In this document: positions 48,192 through 58,628 of the stretch, in pieces
Position numbering within the stretch: the stretch's first letter is position 1
How the letters are laid out: each line of letters begins with the position of its first letter
Assembly: GCA_003279015.1 (NCBI GenBank)
Contig: QCBV01000006.1
Location: forward strand, 62,001-126,000
From: Prochlorococcus sp. AG-347-J19
GTDB taxonomy: Bacteria > Cyanobacteriota > Cyanobacteriia > PCC-6307 > Cyanobiaceae
Reading direction: 5' to 3'
DNA length: 64,000 bases
Translations under genes and position numbers: made by a program
The notes under the pieces: model-generated
Seen by the model: only the letters and a program-made list of their open reading frames with translations
Database searches by the model: none
Told to the model about the DNA's origin: nothing

Positions 48192-49977
48192 ATTTATATT
48201 TATCTATTGCTTCTTCATCATCTTCGATTTGTCCCATATAAATTACTCCTTCATTAAGCTGCAATGTAATAAGGTCGCCATTACTAATTTGATGATTATC
48301 CATATTTTCTAAATTACATATTGTAGAAATCTTTTTATTATTCTTGTTAAATAAAGCGTAAACATCATTTACATTTTGATTAGTAACAATGCCGGCAATA
48401 TTTTTACAAAGTGGTATATCTTTCATTAATTCCTTAGGAACAAATAATATTTCTCCAGGACAAATTAAAGATATATCAAGATTATTCTTTATTATTCTTG
48501 CTTTACCTGTTACACCGATTTCCCCTATTGAAACTCCTCTTGATACAATCTTTCTTACTAAACCGACCTTTATTAAATCTGTAGAGCCGCTAATGCCAGT
48601 TAATGTGCCTGCAGTTTGAACAACTAAATCTCCCTGATTTAGGATTCCCATCTCCTGAGCAATTTGCATAGCTAAACTAAATGTTTTTGCAGTTCTTTCA
48701 TCATTATTAACTACTATGGGAGTAACTCCCCAAACTAGTTGCAATCTTCTAGCTACACTTCTCTCTGTAGTAGTTGCCAAGATAGGTGTTGGTGGTCTGA
48801 ATTTACTTACATTTCGAGCTGTAGAACCTGATTTTGTTAAAGGGATTATTGCTCCTGCATCAAGTTGTCTAGCTATATTACTTACTGCTGCACTAATAGC
48901 ATTTGGGATCGTACTGGGTAAGTGGCTCTCAATAGCTTTAAGTGGATAATCCCTCTCAATTCTTCTTGCTATGGTTGCCATTGTTTCTACTGCCTCTACA
49001 GGATAATCGCCAACTGCAGTTTCATTTGAAAGCATTACTGCATCTGTTCCATCTAAAATTGCATTTGCCACATCACTAACTTCTGCCCTAGTCGGTCTTG
49101 GATTCGAAGCCATAGAATCAAGCATTTGAGTCGCTGTAATTATTGGAATGCCTAATGAATTAGCCTTTCTTATTAATTCCTTTTGTAAAAGAGGAACTTC
49201 TTCAGCAGGCATTTCTACTCCCAAATCACCTCTTGCAACCATAACCCCATCACATAAGGGTAATACTGTATCGATTTGATCAATTGCTTCAAATTTTTCT
49301 ATTTTTGCGACTACAGGAGTTGAATGTCCATTTTTGTTTATTAAATTTTTTATCTCGTTTATATCGGATGGATTTCTAACGAAACTTAGTGCTATCCAAT
49401 CAACTCCTTCAGATAAACCGAATTTTAAATCTTCTTTATCTTTTTCTGTTAACGCTTTTACTGATAATTGAACATCTGGGAAATTAACTCCTTTATTATT
49501 TGAAAGAACCCCTCCTACAGTAACCAGGCAATTCAACTGATTAGCTTTTATATCCACTTTTTCTACAATCATTTCTATTTTGCCATCATCTAATAATATT
49601 CTTTTCCCCTCGCTAACTTCTTGAGAAAGTTTGTCGTAGGTTACATTTGCAATACTATTTGTGCATTCGACTTCATTCGATGTCAGTGTAAATTTATCAC
49701 CTTTTTTAACTTTTACTGGACCATCTTTAAAACGCCCTAATCTTATTTTAGGCCCCTGAAGATCTTGTAATATTCCAATATCTATATCTAATTTTTTTGA
49801 TACTTCTCTTATGGTTTTTATTCTCTCTGCATGATCTTTGTGATCTCCATGTGAGAAATTTAATCTGAATGTGGTTACTCCAGCTTTAATTAAATCTGTA
49901 ATTATCTCTTCAGATTGAGTTGCAGGTCCAATAGTTGCTACTATCTTTGTTCTTCTTTTTAAATCAATATTCGACAT
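48184..49977 (-). CDS. pyk: Pyruvate kinase with C-terminal extension
   Basis: RRTKIVATIGPATQSEE, DGVMVARGDLGVEMPAEEVP, ATQMLDSM. Confidence 0.96.
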   Translation of the reverse strand: MSNIDLKRRTKIVATIGPATQSEEIITDLIKAGVTTFRLNFSHGDHKDHAERIKTIREVSKKLDIDIGILQDLQGPKIRLGRFKDGPVKVKKGDKFTLTSNEVECTNSIANVTYDKLSQEVSEGKRILLDDGKIEMIVEKVDIKANQLNCLVTVGGVLSNNKGVNFPDVQLSVKALTEKDKEDLKFGLSEGVDWIALSFVRNPSDINEIKNLINKNGHSTPVVAKIEKFEAIDQIDTVLPLCDGVMVARGDLGVEMPAEEVPLLQKELIRKANSLGIPIITATQMLDSMASNPRPTRAEVSDVANAILDGTDAVMLSNETAVGDYPVEAVETMATIARRIERDYPLKAIESHLPSTIPNAISAAVSNIARQLDAGAIIPLTKSGSTARNVSKFRPPTPILATTTERSVARRLQLVWGVTPIVVNNDERTAKTFSLAMQIAQEMGILNQGDLVVQTAGTLTGISGSTDLIKVGLVRKIVSRGVSIGEIGVTGKARIIKNNLDISLICPGEILFVPKELMKDIPLCKNIAGIVTNQNVNDVYALFNKNNKKISTICNLENMDNHQISNGDLITLQLNEGVIYMGQIEDDEEAIDKYKYV

Positions 49978-50038
49978 ATATAGATAATATTGCTAGATAT
50001 AAATAAATTTACCATACCCAAAGTTAGTTATTTAAGTC

Positions 50039-50368
50039 ATGGATTTTAAAACTTATCAGAAAAAAGCTAGAGAAACAGCACAATATCCAGATTTAGGCTC
50101 AAATAATATTTATCCAACTCTTGGTTTAGTGGGAGAGGCTGGTGAAGTAGCAGAAAAGGTAAAAAAAGTCATAAGAGATAAAAATGGAATATTTGATAAC
50201 GAATCAAAATTAGGAATTAAAAAAGAGTTAGGAGACGTATTGTGGTATATATCAAACCTTTGTACTGAATTAGATTTTAATTTAGAGGATGTTGCATTAC
50301 AAAACCTTGAAAAATTAAAATTAAGATCTGCTAAAGGAAAAATAAGAGGTTCTGGGGACGATAGATAA
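50039..50368 (+). CDS. MazG-like nucleotide pyrophosphohydrolase
   Basis: PTLGLVGEAGEVAEKVKK, KKELGDVLWYISNLCTEL. Confidence 0.87.
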   Translation: MDFKTYQKKARETAQYPDLGSNNIYPTLGLVGEAGEVAEKVKKVIRDKNGIFDNESKLGIKKELGDVLWYISNLCTELDFNLEDVALQNLEKLKLRSAKGKIRGSGDDR

Positions 50369-50370
50369 AT

Positions 50371-50649
50371 TCAGCTGTATCCTAAGCTTGCATACTGGAG
50401 ATTTGTAATTAAGTTTTGAATAACATTTAAAAGCAAAAAAGCTAATAATGATGAAATATCAAATCCACCTATTGGAGGGATAATACCTCTAAAAATGTTT
50501 AAATAAGGATCTGTGATAGAAGTTAATGCAGATAAAACACCGTTACTCCAATCAATACCTGGAAACCACGTAAGTAAAATTCTTATTATCAATATGAATG
50601 AATAGATTGATAAAGTTTGACCCAGAACTGCAAAAATCTCAGATAACAT
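50371..50649 (-). CDS. YggT family membrane protein
   Basis: IRILLTWFPGIDW...LTSITDPYLNIFRGIIPPIGGFDISSLLAFLLLNVI. Confidence 0.85.
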   Translation of the reverse strand: MLSEIFAVLGQTLSIYSFILIIRILLTWFPGIDWSNGVLSALTSITDPYLNIFRGIIPPIGGFDISSLLAFLLLNVIQNLITNLQYASLGYS

Positions 50650-50687
50650 TATCTTTTTGTAATTTAATATATCCTAGCATTTACTTA

Positions 50688-51239
50688 TTATTGCTGTTTA
50701 TTATTAGGGGTTCCTATTTTTGAGAGATATTCATTACTCACAGCAAAAGTTTGAAAAAACTTTTCCGATAATGATAACCAATATGATCTACCATCTTTTT
50801 GCTTCCGTTTGACGATTAACTTCTTTTCTAATAATTCTTTTATATGATCATATGCTCCTGAACCTCGAAGAAGTATAAGATCTGATTGAAGGATCTTTTT
50901 TTTGATTGCAATAGTTGCTAATGTCCTTAATTCGGATGTTTTCAAATCAGAAGGTAGTAAATCATCTACGAATTCATTAAGACTAGATTTTAGTTCGAGA
51001 GAAAAACTGTTATTAACTGCATTTATTTCAATAGCTGAGTTGGGATTAGAGTATTTATTTGTTAGATCTTTAATTGCATCATTTATTGAGTTGATATCAG
51101 AATTAGTAATTTCTGAAAGATCCTTTTTTGTTATTGGTCTACCCTTTAAATATAGAACAGCTTCAATCTTAGTAACTAAATCTATATCGGATATGGGAGT
51201 GCTATTCAGATCAGATTGATTGATTTTTCTTACCGAAAT
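50688..51239 (-). CDS. scpB: Segregation and condensation protein B; non-canonical start (ATT 51239 or ATC 51224)
   Basis: Reading the minus frame upstream of the track's TTG (50945) gives ISVRKINQSDLNSTPISDIDLVTKIEAVLYLKGRPITKKDLSEITNSDINSINDAIKDL..., a ScpB N-terminal winged-helix region; track ORF covers only the C-terminal half. Confidence 0.8.
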   Translation of the reverse strand: MSVRKINQSDLNSTPISDIDLVTKIEAVLYLKGRPITKKDLSEITNSDINSINDAIKDLTNKYSNPNSAIEINAVNNSFSLELKSSLNEFVDDLLPSDLKTSELRTLATIAIKKKILQSDLILLRGSGAYDHIKELLEKKLIVKRKQKDGRSYWLSLSEKFFQTFAVSNEYLSKIGTPNNKQQ

Positions 51240-51260
51240 CTTTCCTAATTTACCTTAAAT

Positions 51261-52802
51261 TTAATCCGATGCACCAAGGAATAATTTATATGTATCGTTT
51301 TGAGTTTCATCCCAAAATTTATATCCTAGAATCCTAACAAATTTATTCCACTCTAAAATTTCATTTCTATCGATTAAAACTCCAATAACAATTTTCCCTA
51401 CATCAGCACCATAATTCCTGTAGTGAAATACGCTTATAGACCAATTAGATTTCATATTATTTAAGAAGTTTATTAATGCGCCAGGCCTTTCAGGAAACTC
51501 AAATCTGTATAAAAGCTCTACAAAGTTTCTATTATCCATTTCTTTAGAATTCTTTGGTAAACGCCCACCTACCATATGTCTAAGATGATTTTTAGATAAT
51601 TCGTCATCACTTATGTCAATAAATGAGTACTCTGAATTTCTAAATACACTTAAAAGATTTTTTTTATCATTTAACCCATAGACTTGAACTCCTATAAAGA
51701 TCTGGGCATTCATAGAATTAGACATCCTATAGCTAAATTCAGTTAAATTTCTATTATCAAGTAACTTACAAAAATCAATTAAACTACCAGCACGTTCTGG
51801 TATTTCTACAGCCATCATTACTTCTTTACACTCTCCAAGTTCTGCTCTTTCTGCTACAAATCTAAGCCTCTCAAAATTCATATTTGCACCACATGCAATC
51901 GCAACCATTTTTCTATTTGAATGATTCGAATTTAAAATATCTTTTTTCATACCAGCAATTGATAATGCTCCTGCAGGCTCAAGTATTGATCGAGTATCCT
52001 CAAAAACATCTTTTATGGCAGCACATATTTCATCAGTATTAACCCTAATCATCTTATCTATGTATTTTCTACCAATATCAAAAGTATTTTTACCAATTTT
52101 TTTTACCGCAACTCCATCTGCAAATTGACCGACAGATGTTAATTCCACAATTTTTTCTTCTTTTAAGGATTTAGTCATAGCATCTGCGTCTTCAGGTTCT
52201 ACTCCGATTATTTTTACTTCAGGCCATATTTTTTTAATGTACAAAGATATGCCTGATATCAATCCACCACCACCTACAGCAATATAAATTGCATAAGGTT
52301 TGTCCTTAAGCTGCTGTTCAAGTTCAATAGCTATAGTTCCTTGTCCTGCTATCACATCTGGATCATCAAAGGGATGAATAAAGCATAAATTTCTTTCTTG
52401 GCTAATCCTTATTGCCTCTTTGTAAGTTTCATCATAATTATCTCCATATAGTATAACTTTTGCTTTCAAATTTTTTACTGCATTAATTTTTACTTGAGGC
52501 GTTGTAATGGGCATTAATATTGTTGCTTGGCAATTTAACTTAAGGGCACTAAGTGCAACCCCTTGAGCATGATTGCCAGCACTTGAAGTAATTACTCCCT
52601 GGGCAAGCTGTGAATTAGTCAGTTTACTCATTTTGTTATATGCACCTCTTATTTTGAACGAAAATACATCTTGAAGATCTTCTCTTTTTAGAAAAACTTC
52701 ATTATTAAGTGTTTTACTTAAATTATGAGCTTTCTCTAGTGGTGTTTTTTTTGCAACTTCATAGACTTTAGCTTGAAGTATTTTTTCAAAATAATCATTC
52801 AT
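51261..52802 (-). CDS. ilvA: Threonine ammonia-lyase (biosynthetic)
   Basis: LKREDLQDVFSFKIRGAYNKM, SAGNHAQGVALSA, VGGGGLISGISLYIK, two ACT-like regions. Confidence 0.95.
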   Translation of the reverse strand: MNDYFEKILQAKVYEVAKKTPLEKAHNLSKTLNNEVFLKREDLQDVFSFKIRGAYNKMSKLTNSQLAQGVITSSAGNHAQGVALSALKLNCQATILMPITTPQVKINAVKNLKAKVILYGDNYDETYKEAIRISQERNLCFIHPFDDPDVIAGQGTIAIELEQQLKDKPYAIYIAVGGGGLISGISLYIKKIWPEVKIIGVEPEDADAMTKSLKEEKIVELTSVGQFADGVAVKKIGKNTFDIGRKYIDKMIRVNTDEICAAIKDVFEDTRSILEPAGALSIAGMKKDILNSNHSNRKMVAIACGANMNFERLRFVAERAELGECKEVMMAVEIPERAGSLIDFCKLLDNRNLTEFSYRMSNSMNAQIFIGVQVYGLNDKKNLLSVFRNSEYSFIDISDDELSKNHLRHMVGGRLPKNSKEMDNRNFVELLYRFEFPERPGALINFLNNMKSNWSISVFHYRNYGADVGKIVIGVLIDRNEILEWNKFVRILGYKFWDETQNDTYKLFLGASD

Positions 52803-52918
52803 ATATATATTTTTAGCATTAATTATTAATCTAATAAAACATTACATGATCTATTTCAAAAAAAATACTCATTTTGCACCTCGGCGTTTTAGATTATATA
52901 GATACCAATTTTTGTTAA

Positions 52919-54808
52919 ATGCTATTAAGTGAGTTAAGTCATCCAAATCAACTTCATGGCTTAACAGTTTCACAATTAGAGGAAATTGCTTGTCAAATAA
53001 GAGAAAGGCATCTTCAAGTAGTATCCACTAGTGGTGGACATCTTGGACCCGGATTAGGTGTAGTTGAGCTGACATTGGCTTTATATCAAACTCTTGATCT
53101 TGATTTCGACAAAGTTGTTTGGGATGTAGGACATCAAGGTTACCCTCATAAATTAATTACAGGACGTTTCAGTCAATTTGATTCTCTACGACAACAAAAT
53201 GGAGTCGCTGGATATCTAAAAAGAAGTGAAAGTAAATTTGATCATTTTGGTGCTGGACATGCAAGTACTTCTATCTCTGCAGCTTTAGGAATGGCAATAG
53301 CAAGAGATAGAAAAGGTGAAAATTATAAATGTGTCGCTGTTATTGGAGATGGAGCACTTACCGGAGGGATGGCATTAGAAGCTATAAATCATGCAGGTCA
53401 CTTACCAAATACTCCTTTAGTTGTAGTATTAAACGATAATGATATGTCTATTTCACCTCCAGTTGGAGCCCTTTCATCTTACTTAAATAAGGTAAGAGTA
53501 AGTCCACCATTACAATTTTTGTCCGAGAGTGTTCAAGAAAGTGTAAAAAATATCCCCTTAATTGGAAAAGATATTCCGGAGGAATTCAAAAATATCAAAG
53601 GAAGTGTTAGACGACTATCTGTACCTAAGGTTGGAGCTGTTTTTGAAGAACTTGGATTTACATATATGGGGCCAATTGATGGACATGATATTAGTAATTT
53701 AGTTAAGACTTTTAACGCTGCTCATAAACTAAAAAAACCTGTACTTGTTCATGTTGTTACAACAAAAGGGAAGGGTTACCCTTACGCAGAAGCTGATCAG
53801 GTTGGATATCATGCACAGTCTGCTTTTGATCTGACTACTGGGAAATCAATACCATCAAAAAAACCTAAGCCAGTTAGTTACAGTAAAATATTTGGGCAAA
53901 CCTTATTGAAAATATGTGAGCAAGATAGCAAAGTCGTTGGTATTACTGCAGCAATGGCTACAGGTACTGGTTTAGATATATTGCAAAAAAATATTCCAGA
54001 TCAATATATCGATGTAGGGATAGCAGAACAACATGCAGTTACTCTTGCTGCAGGAATGTCGTGCGATGGTCTTAAACCTGTTGTAGCTATTTATAGTACT
54101 TTTCTACAACGTGCTTTCGATCAACTAATTCATGATGTAGGCATACAAAATTTACCTGTTTCGTTTGTACTTGATAGAGCTGGGATAGTTGGAGCTGACG
54201 GCCCTACTCATCAAGGTCAGTACGATATAAGTTACATGCGATCTATACCTAATTTTGTATTGATGGCACCAAAAGATGAGTCTGAATTACAAAGAATGTT
54301 AATAACTTCAATTAACCATAAGGGTCCTACAGCTCTAAGAATACCTAGAGGTTCTGGATTAGGAGTGGCTGTAATGGATGAGGGTTGGGAACCTTTGAAT
54401 ATAGGTGAAGCTGAAATACTTGAAGAGGGAGAAGATATTTTAATTATTGCTTATGGATCAATGGTCGCATCAGCTATTGAAACAGCAAAGATCCTAAAAG
54501 ATATGAACATTAATGTATGTATTGTTAATGCAAGGTTTGTGAAACCCCTCGATAAAAATCTTATTATGCCTTTAGCAAGTAGGATTCAAAAAGTAGTAAC
54601 TATGGAAGAGGGAACACTTATAGGTGGATTTGGTTCCGCAATAGTTGAATTATTCAATGATAATGAACTAAACATTCCTGTATACAGAATTGGTATACCA
54701 GATGTTTTGGTAGATCATGCTTCACCTGATCAGAGTAAAGAAAAATTAGGACTTATGCCTGATCAGATGGCAGATAATATAATTAAGAAATTTAATTTAA
54801 ATAATTAA
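52919..54808 (+). CDS. dxs: 1-deoxy-D-xylulose-5-phosphate synthase
   Basis: [59 protein letters not shown]. Confidence 0.97.
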   Translation: MLLSELSHPNQLHGLTVSQLEEIACQIRERHLQVVSTSGGHLGPGLGVVELTLALYQTLDLDFDKVVWDVGHQGYPHKLITGRFSQFDSLRQQNGVAGYLKRSESKFDHFGAGHASTSISAALGMAIARDRKGENYKCVAVIGDGALTGGMALEAINHAGHLPNTPLVVVLNDNDMSISPPVGALSSYLNKVRVSPPLQFLSESVQESVKNIPLIGKDIPEEFKNIKGSVRRLSVPKVGAVFEELGFTYMGPIDGHDISNLVKTFNAAHKLKKPVLVHVVTTKGKGYPYAEADQVGYHAQSAFDLTTGKSIPSKKPKPVSYSKIFGQTLLKICEQDSKVVGITAAMATGTGLDILQKNIPDQYIDVGIAEQHAVTLAAGMSCDGLKPVVAIYSTFLQRAFDQLIHDVGIQNLPVSFVLDRAGIVGADGPTHQGQYDISYMRSIPNFVLMAPKDESELQRMLITSINHKGPTALRIPRGSGLGVAVMDEGWEPLNIGEAEILEEGEDILIIAYGSMVASAIETAKILKDMNINVCIVNARFVKPLDKNLIMPLASRIQKVVTMEEGTLIGGFGSAIVELFNDNELNIPVYRIGIPDVLVDHASPDQSKEKLGLMPDQMADNIIKKFNLNN

Positions 54809-54829
54809 AAATTTAAAAAATAAATTTTT
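54807..54829. terminator. Bidirectional AT-only hairpin between convergent dxs and psaK
   Basis: AAAAATTTA AAAAA TAAATTTTT, 9-bp stem overlapping both stop codons. Confidence 0.35.
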
Positions 54830-55088
54830 ATAAGACACCACGTGATGCTAATCCTAGGATTGCTCCAATTCCGAAAATATGTCCCAAGCAATTAGCCCCT
54901 ACGACTGAAGCGTGACTTAAACCACCATAGAATTTCGAATTAGGTATTTCAAAACCTTCATTAGGTTTTCTTATTGTTGCTCTAGCAATTGCATAAGCAA
55001 AAACATTACATGCAATCATTACGACGGCACACTTTGGAGACCAAGAAAAAGTTGCTGGATCTGCAGCTGCAAATAATGTAGTAAACAT
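54828..55088 (-). CDS. psaK: Photosystem I reaction center subunit PsaK
   Basis: TFSWSPKCAVVMIACNVFAYAIARATIRKPNEG...GLSHASVVGANCLGHIFGIGAILGLA. Confidence 0.94.
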   Translation of the reverse strand: MFTTLFAAADPATFSWSPKCAVVMIACNVFAYAIARATIRKPNEGFEIPNSKFYGGLSHASVVGANCLGHIFGIGAILGLASRGVL

Positions 55089-55154
55089 AAAAAATCGTTA
55101 TTTTTATATATTCTCTAATACTTTTACCTAAAAAACACAAAATTGTAAAAGGTC

Positions 55155-55490
55155 TTAAGAGTTGTTTACTTCTAAGGTATTTAAAAACTTTATGAAACCA
55201 AACAAAATAACAAAATCGCTTAAGGTTAAGAAGGATTCTGCTAAACCATGGAAAAAGTCAACCTCAACAAGCGTTTTGTCGTAGTAATTTAATGTGAAGA
55301 TAGAAACTACTATTGTTATAAGAACAAATAAAACTGTTAAGGAATAACCTGTTTTTACAAATTTATTTACAGATTTAATTTTATATAAGTAGAACAAAAA
55401 AATAGCATATGGAAAAATTGATGCTGCGAACAAAGCTGAATTGTCAATTGAACCTAATTTTTCTATTAATTTTAAAAATAAATCATTCAT
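55155..55490 (-). CDS. DUF3593-like membrane protein
   Basis: Multi-TM, ALFAASIFPYAIFLFYLYK, HGLAESFLTLSDFVILFGF. Confidence 0.7.
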   Translation of the reverse strand: MNDLFLKLIEKLGSIDNSALFAASIFPYAIFLFYLYKIKSVNKFVKTGYSLTVLFVLITIVVSIFTLNYYDKTLVEVDFFHGLAESFLTLSDFVILFGFIKFLNTLEVNNS

Positions 55491-55785
55491 AAGTCTTTTC
55501 GTTTTTAAATATAGTGAATGCTGAAAGAGCTAAAGTTGAATTTCCAACAAATGTAAATATCCCTTGAAGTGTTACTAATCCATATAATGCATCTTGATTA
55601 TCATAGATATGCCAAGTGATAGCACACATAGCTCCTATTAGGTTAGGGACCATAGCTATGCTTAACCAAAAAAACAAATTATATTTTTTAAATGTAGAAA
55701 TTTTGTATATGACAAAGATGGCAAATATCCATTCAATAACTGAAGAGATATGTATTAACCAAGTTCCGAATGATAGTTCGTGCAA
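55483..55785 (-). CDS. DUF2499-like membrane protein
   Basis: ELSFGTWLIHISSVIEWIFA, WLSIAMVPNLIGAMCAITWHIYDN. Confidence 0.75.
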   Translation of the reverse strand: MHELSFGTWLIHISSVIEWIFAIFVIYKISTFKKYNLFFWLSIAMVPNLIGAMCAITWHIYDNQDALYGLVTLQGIFTFVGNSTLALSAFTIFKNEKTYE

Positions 55786-55789
55786 TTTA

Positions 55790-56326
55790 TTATATTTTTT
55801 TCTTTAGTACGTTAAGTACTTCCTTAGCATGATTTATGGGTAAAACACTTATCCATCTATAAGAAATTTCCCCTTCTGGAGAAATCAAAAAAGTATTTCT
55901 ATCTGAAAATGGCGGAATCCAAGAACCATATTTATTGCTAATTATTCCATTAGGATCAGATAATAAAGTGTAGTTAATGGATTTCTCGCTGCAGAAACTT
56001 TCATGAGAATCTTGATTATCAGCGCTAATCCCAACAATTTCGGCATTATTTTTTGAAAAATCTTTTTTTAATTCTGAAAACCCCTTAGCTTCAAGAGTAC
56101 AGCCTGCTGTAAAATCTTTAGGGTAAAAATACATAACAAGCCATTTACCTTGAAAATCACTTAATTCCCAAGTTTTTTTTGTTTTTACGTTTTTATTAAA
56201 ACCTTCTAACTGAAAGTTAGGAGCCATATCTCCTACTTCAGGGGCAAAATCAAAAGAGAAAGCTGAATTACAATTAGATAAGAGAATAAATGGTATTAAT
56301 ATGCATGCAACTAAATTTCTCATCAA
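55790..56326 (-). CDS. Peroxiredoxin, BCP/PrxQ type, with N-terminal export signal
   Basis: GDMAPNFQLEGF, VMYFYPKDFTAGCTLEAKGFSEL. Confidence 0.9.
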   Translation of the reverse strand: MMRNLVACILIPFILLSNCNSAFSFDFAPEVGDMAPNFQLEGFNKNVKTKKTWELSDFQGKWLVMYFYPKDFTAGCTLEAKGFSELKKDFSKNNAEIVGISADNQDSHESFCSEKSINYTLLSDPNGIISNKYGSWIPPFSDRNTFLISPEGEISYRWISVLPINHAKEVLNVLKKKI

Positions 56327-56328
56327 AT

Positions 56329-56565
56329 TTAGAATTTTTTTAAATCAACTCCATTTGATTTAGCAAATTTATCTAAACCTACTTTTTGTATAGATTTTAG
56401 AGCTTTGGTACTTATTTTTATATTTACCCATTTTTTGCCCTCTTCCCACCAAAGTCGCCTTTTTTGGAGATTAACTTGCTGCAATTTTTTTGTACGAATA
56501 TGTGAGTGACTCACTGCCATCCCGTTATTAGCTTTTGCACCAGTCAGTTCGCAAACTCTTGACAT
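56329..56565 (-). CDS. rpmB: 50S ribosomal protein L28
   Basis: [40 protein letters not shown]. Confidence 0.96.
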   Translation of the reverse strand: MSRVCELTGAKANNGMAVSHSHIRTKKLQQVNLQKRRLWWEEGKKWVNIKISTKALKSIQKVGLDKFAKSNGVDLKKF

Positions 56566-56604
56566 ATTTATTGAGTTATATCTTTAAAAATTTTAACACA
56601 TGAC

Positions 56605-58509
56605 TCAATTTGTTGAATTAAGTAATTCTGAAATTAATTCGGCATTATTATTTTGTAAATTAATTATCTGTTCTTGATCTAATCCACCAACGGAAAGCTT
56701 AGCCATATCGTAAACATGATTAGCAATTTTAGATGCCAATGGATTTTCAACAGGATCTTTTTTATCAATAATAATTTTGTTGCCATTAATTTTATTAAGA
56801 CCAACAATAAGTGGATGTTCTCTATTAATTAAGAGCACATGATATTCAGGTAAGCCAGGCATCTTTTGTTCCATGTAAGCTCCCATATCATTAATTCGTC
56901 TCATTTGTTCTGGAAGCAAGATCATTGCAGGTGGAGCATCCTTACTTGAAAGTGACTGCACTTTTACTGTTACTTTCTCATTATTAAGGGCCTTAACTAT
57001 CGTATCTCTAAGATTATCTGTATTTGATTTGCCATCCTTATCTACAATTTCTTTAGATTCTTTATCTTCTTGTTCATTTATTTCTGAATCTACTCTTTGG
57101 AATTGATAATCTTCATTTTTACTTTCCAACCATGGGAGAAATTGTGCGTCAATTAAGGGATCTGATTTAATAACTTCCTTATTATCAGATAAACAGATAT
57201 TTAATGCACTTGACTGAGCAATCAAATCTGAACAGTAGATTATTTTTTTAGAATCAATTAAATTATTTCGTTCTTTGTAATTTGCGAGAGTTGTGAAATA
57301 CTTATCATTGGACTTGATAAGGGATTTATTTTCAATATCTTTAGTTACGTTTTTCTCCGAATTTATTATTGTTTCGAAAATTATACTGTTATTGACTAAA
57401 TCAGCAAATTTCTCATCTTCGATAGCACCAATTTTAATAAAAGCAGAGATTGAATCCCAAATTTCTGCATAAAATTCTGGAGAATTTTTTATCAAATCCT
57501 TCAGTTTATTAGCAATTTTTTTTGAGATAAATGATGATATAGACCTTACTTTTCTATCTGTTTGTAATGCACTTCTACTTACATTCAGGGGTATATCAGT
57601 AGAGTCAATAACACCTCTTAAAGGCAAAAGGTATTTTGGTACTATCTCTTTAATTGAATCGCTTACGAATACTTGATTGCAAAATAGTTTTATTTCTCCC
57701 TTTTCCCAATCAGCTCTACCTGACAACTTTGGAAAATACAATATCCCTTGTATGTCATATGGATAATCTGTATTTAGATGAATCCATAACAGTGGGTCGC
57801 CCTGGAATGGATAAAGGTATTTATATAACTCAATATAATCTTCATCTTTTAATTCACTAGGTTGTTTTCTCCAAGGAGGATTTTTCTTATTAATTGTTTC
57901 TCCTTCTAATAAGACATCTATTGGCATAAAATCACAATATTTTTTTATTAGTGATTTAATCCTTTCAGGCTCTATAAACTCTTTTTCTTCTTCAAGTAGG
58001 TGAAGAATAACATCTGTACCAATTGTCTCTCTTTCTGATTCTTCTAATGTGAAATTTGGCGATCCATCACAAGACCATTTGAAAGCTTTTGATTCTCCAA
58101 TTGCCGACTTAGTTAATATATCAACTCTATCTGCCACCATGAAACTTGAATAAAAACCTAGTCCAAAATGACCTATGAATTCATCATTATCTTTTTTGTA
58201 TTTTGTTAGGAATTCTTCAGCACTAGAAAATGCAACTTGATTTATGTACTTCTTAATTTCTTCATCATTCATTCCAATTCCATTATCGGAAATTGTTAAC
58301 GTATTTTTTTCACGGTTAATTGTTATTTTTACTTGAGCCTCTTCAGTATTCTCACAATCACCTGCCATAGAGGCCATTCTTCTTTTACTAATTGCGTCAA
58401 CACCATTACTAACAAGTTCTCTTAAAAAGATTTCATGGTCAGAATATACTGCCTTCTTGATAATTGGGAAAATATTTTCGGTATTAATACGAATTTCGCC
58501 TTTTTCCAT
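56605..58509 (-). CDS. htpG: Chaperone HtpG (Hsp90)
   Basis: FLRELVSNGVDAISKRR, ISDNGIGMNDEEI, GHFGLGFYSSFMVADRV. Confidence 0.95.
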   Translation of the reverse strand: MEKGEIRINTENIFPIIKKAVYSDHEIFLRELVSNGVDAISKRRMASMAGDCENTEEAQVKITINREKNTLTISDNGIGMNDEEIKKYINQVAFSSAEEFLTKYKKDNDEFIGHFGLGFYSSFMVADRVDILTKSAIGESKAFKWSCDGSPNFTLEESERETIGTDVILHLLEEEKEFIEPERIKSLIKKYCDFMPIDVLLEGETINKKNPPWRKQPSELKDEDYIELYKYLYPFQGDPLLWIHLNTDYPYDIQGILYFPKLSGRADWEKGEIKLFCNQVFVSDSIKEIVPKYLLPLRGVIDSTDIPLNVSRSALQTDRKVRSISSFISKKIANKLKDLIKNSPEFYAEIWDSISAFIKIGAIEDEKFADLVNNSIIFETIINSEKNVTKDIENKSLIKSNDKYFTTLANYKERNNLIDSKKIIYCSDLIAQSSALNICLSDNKEVIKSDPLIDAQFLPWLESKNEDYQFQRVDSEINEQEDKESKEIVDKDGKSNTDNLRDTIVKALNNEKVTVKVQSLSSKDAPPAMILLPEQMRRINDMGAYMEQKMPGLPEYHVLLINREHPLIVGLNKINGNKIIIDKKDPVENPLASKIANHVYDMAKLSVGGLDQEQIINLQNNNAELISELLNSTN

Positions 58510-58576
58510 TTAAAAAAAAAATCAAACATATTAAATCTTATTTCGTAAAAACTAGTTAATCAAGTTTAATTAGGAG

Positions 58577-58592
58577 TATTGTCCGAACAATA
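58577..58592. other. Short inverted repeat TATTGT-CCGA-ACAATA between hisZ and htpG
   Basis: Perfect 6-bp arms with 4-nt spacer, about 68 bp upstream of the htpG start, no T-run. Confidence 0.3.
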
Positions 58593-58628
58593 TATAAATT
58601 TAAAAGTTAAATAAATTTTTATAAGGTT

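Noticed and set aside
50902-51219. 105-aa plus-strand ORF
   Set aside because: Antisense to the real N-terminal half of scpB, which reads as a clear conserved protein on the minus strand
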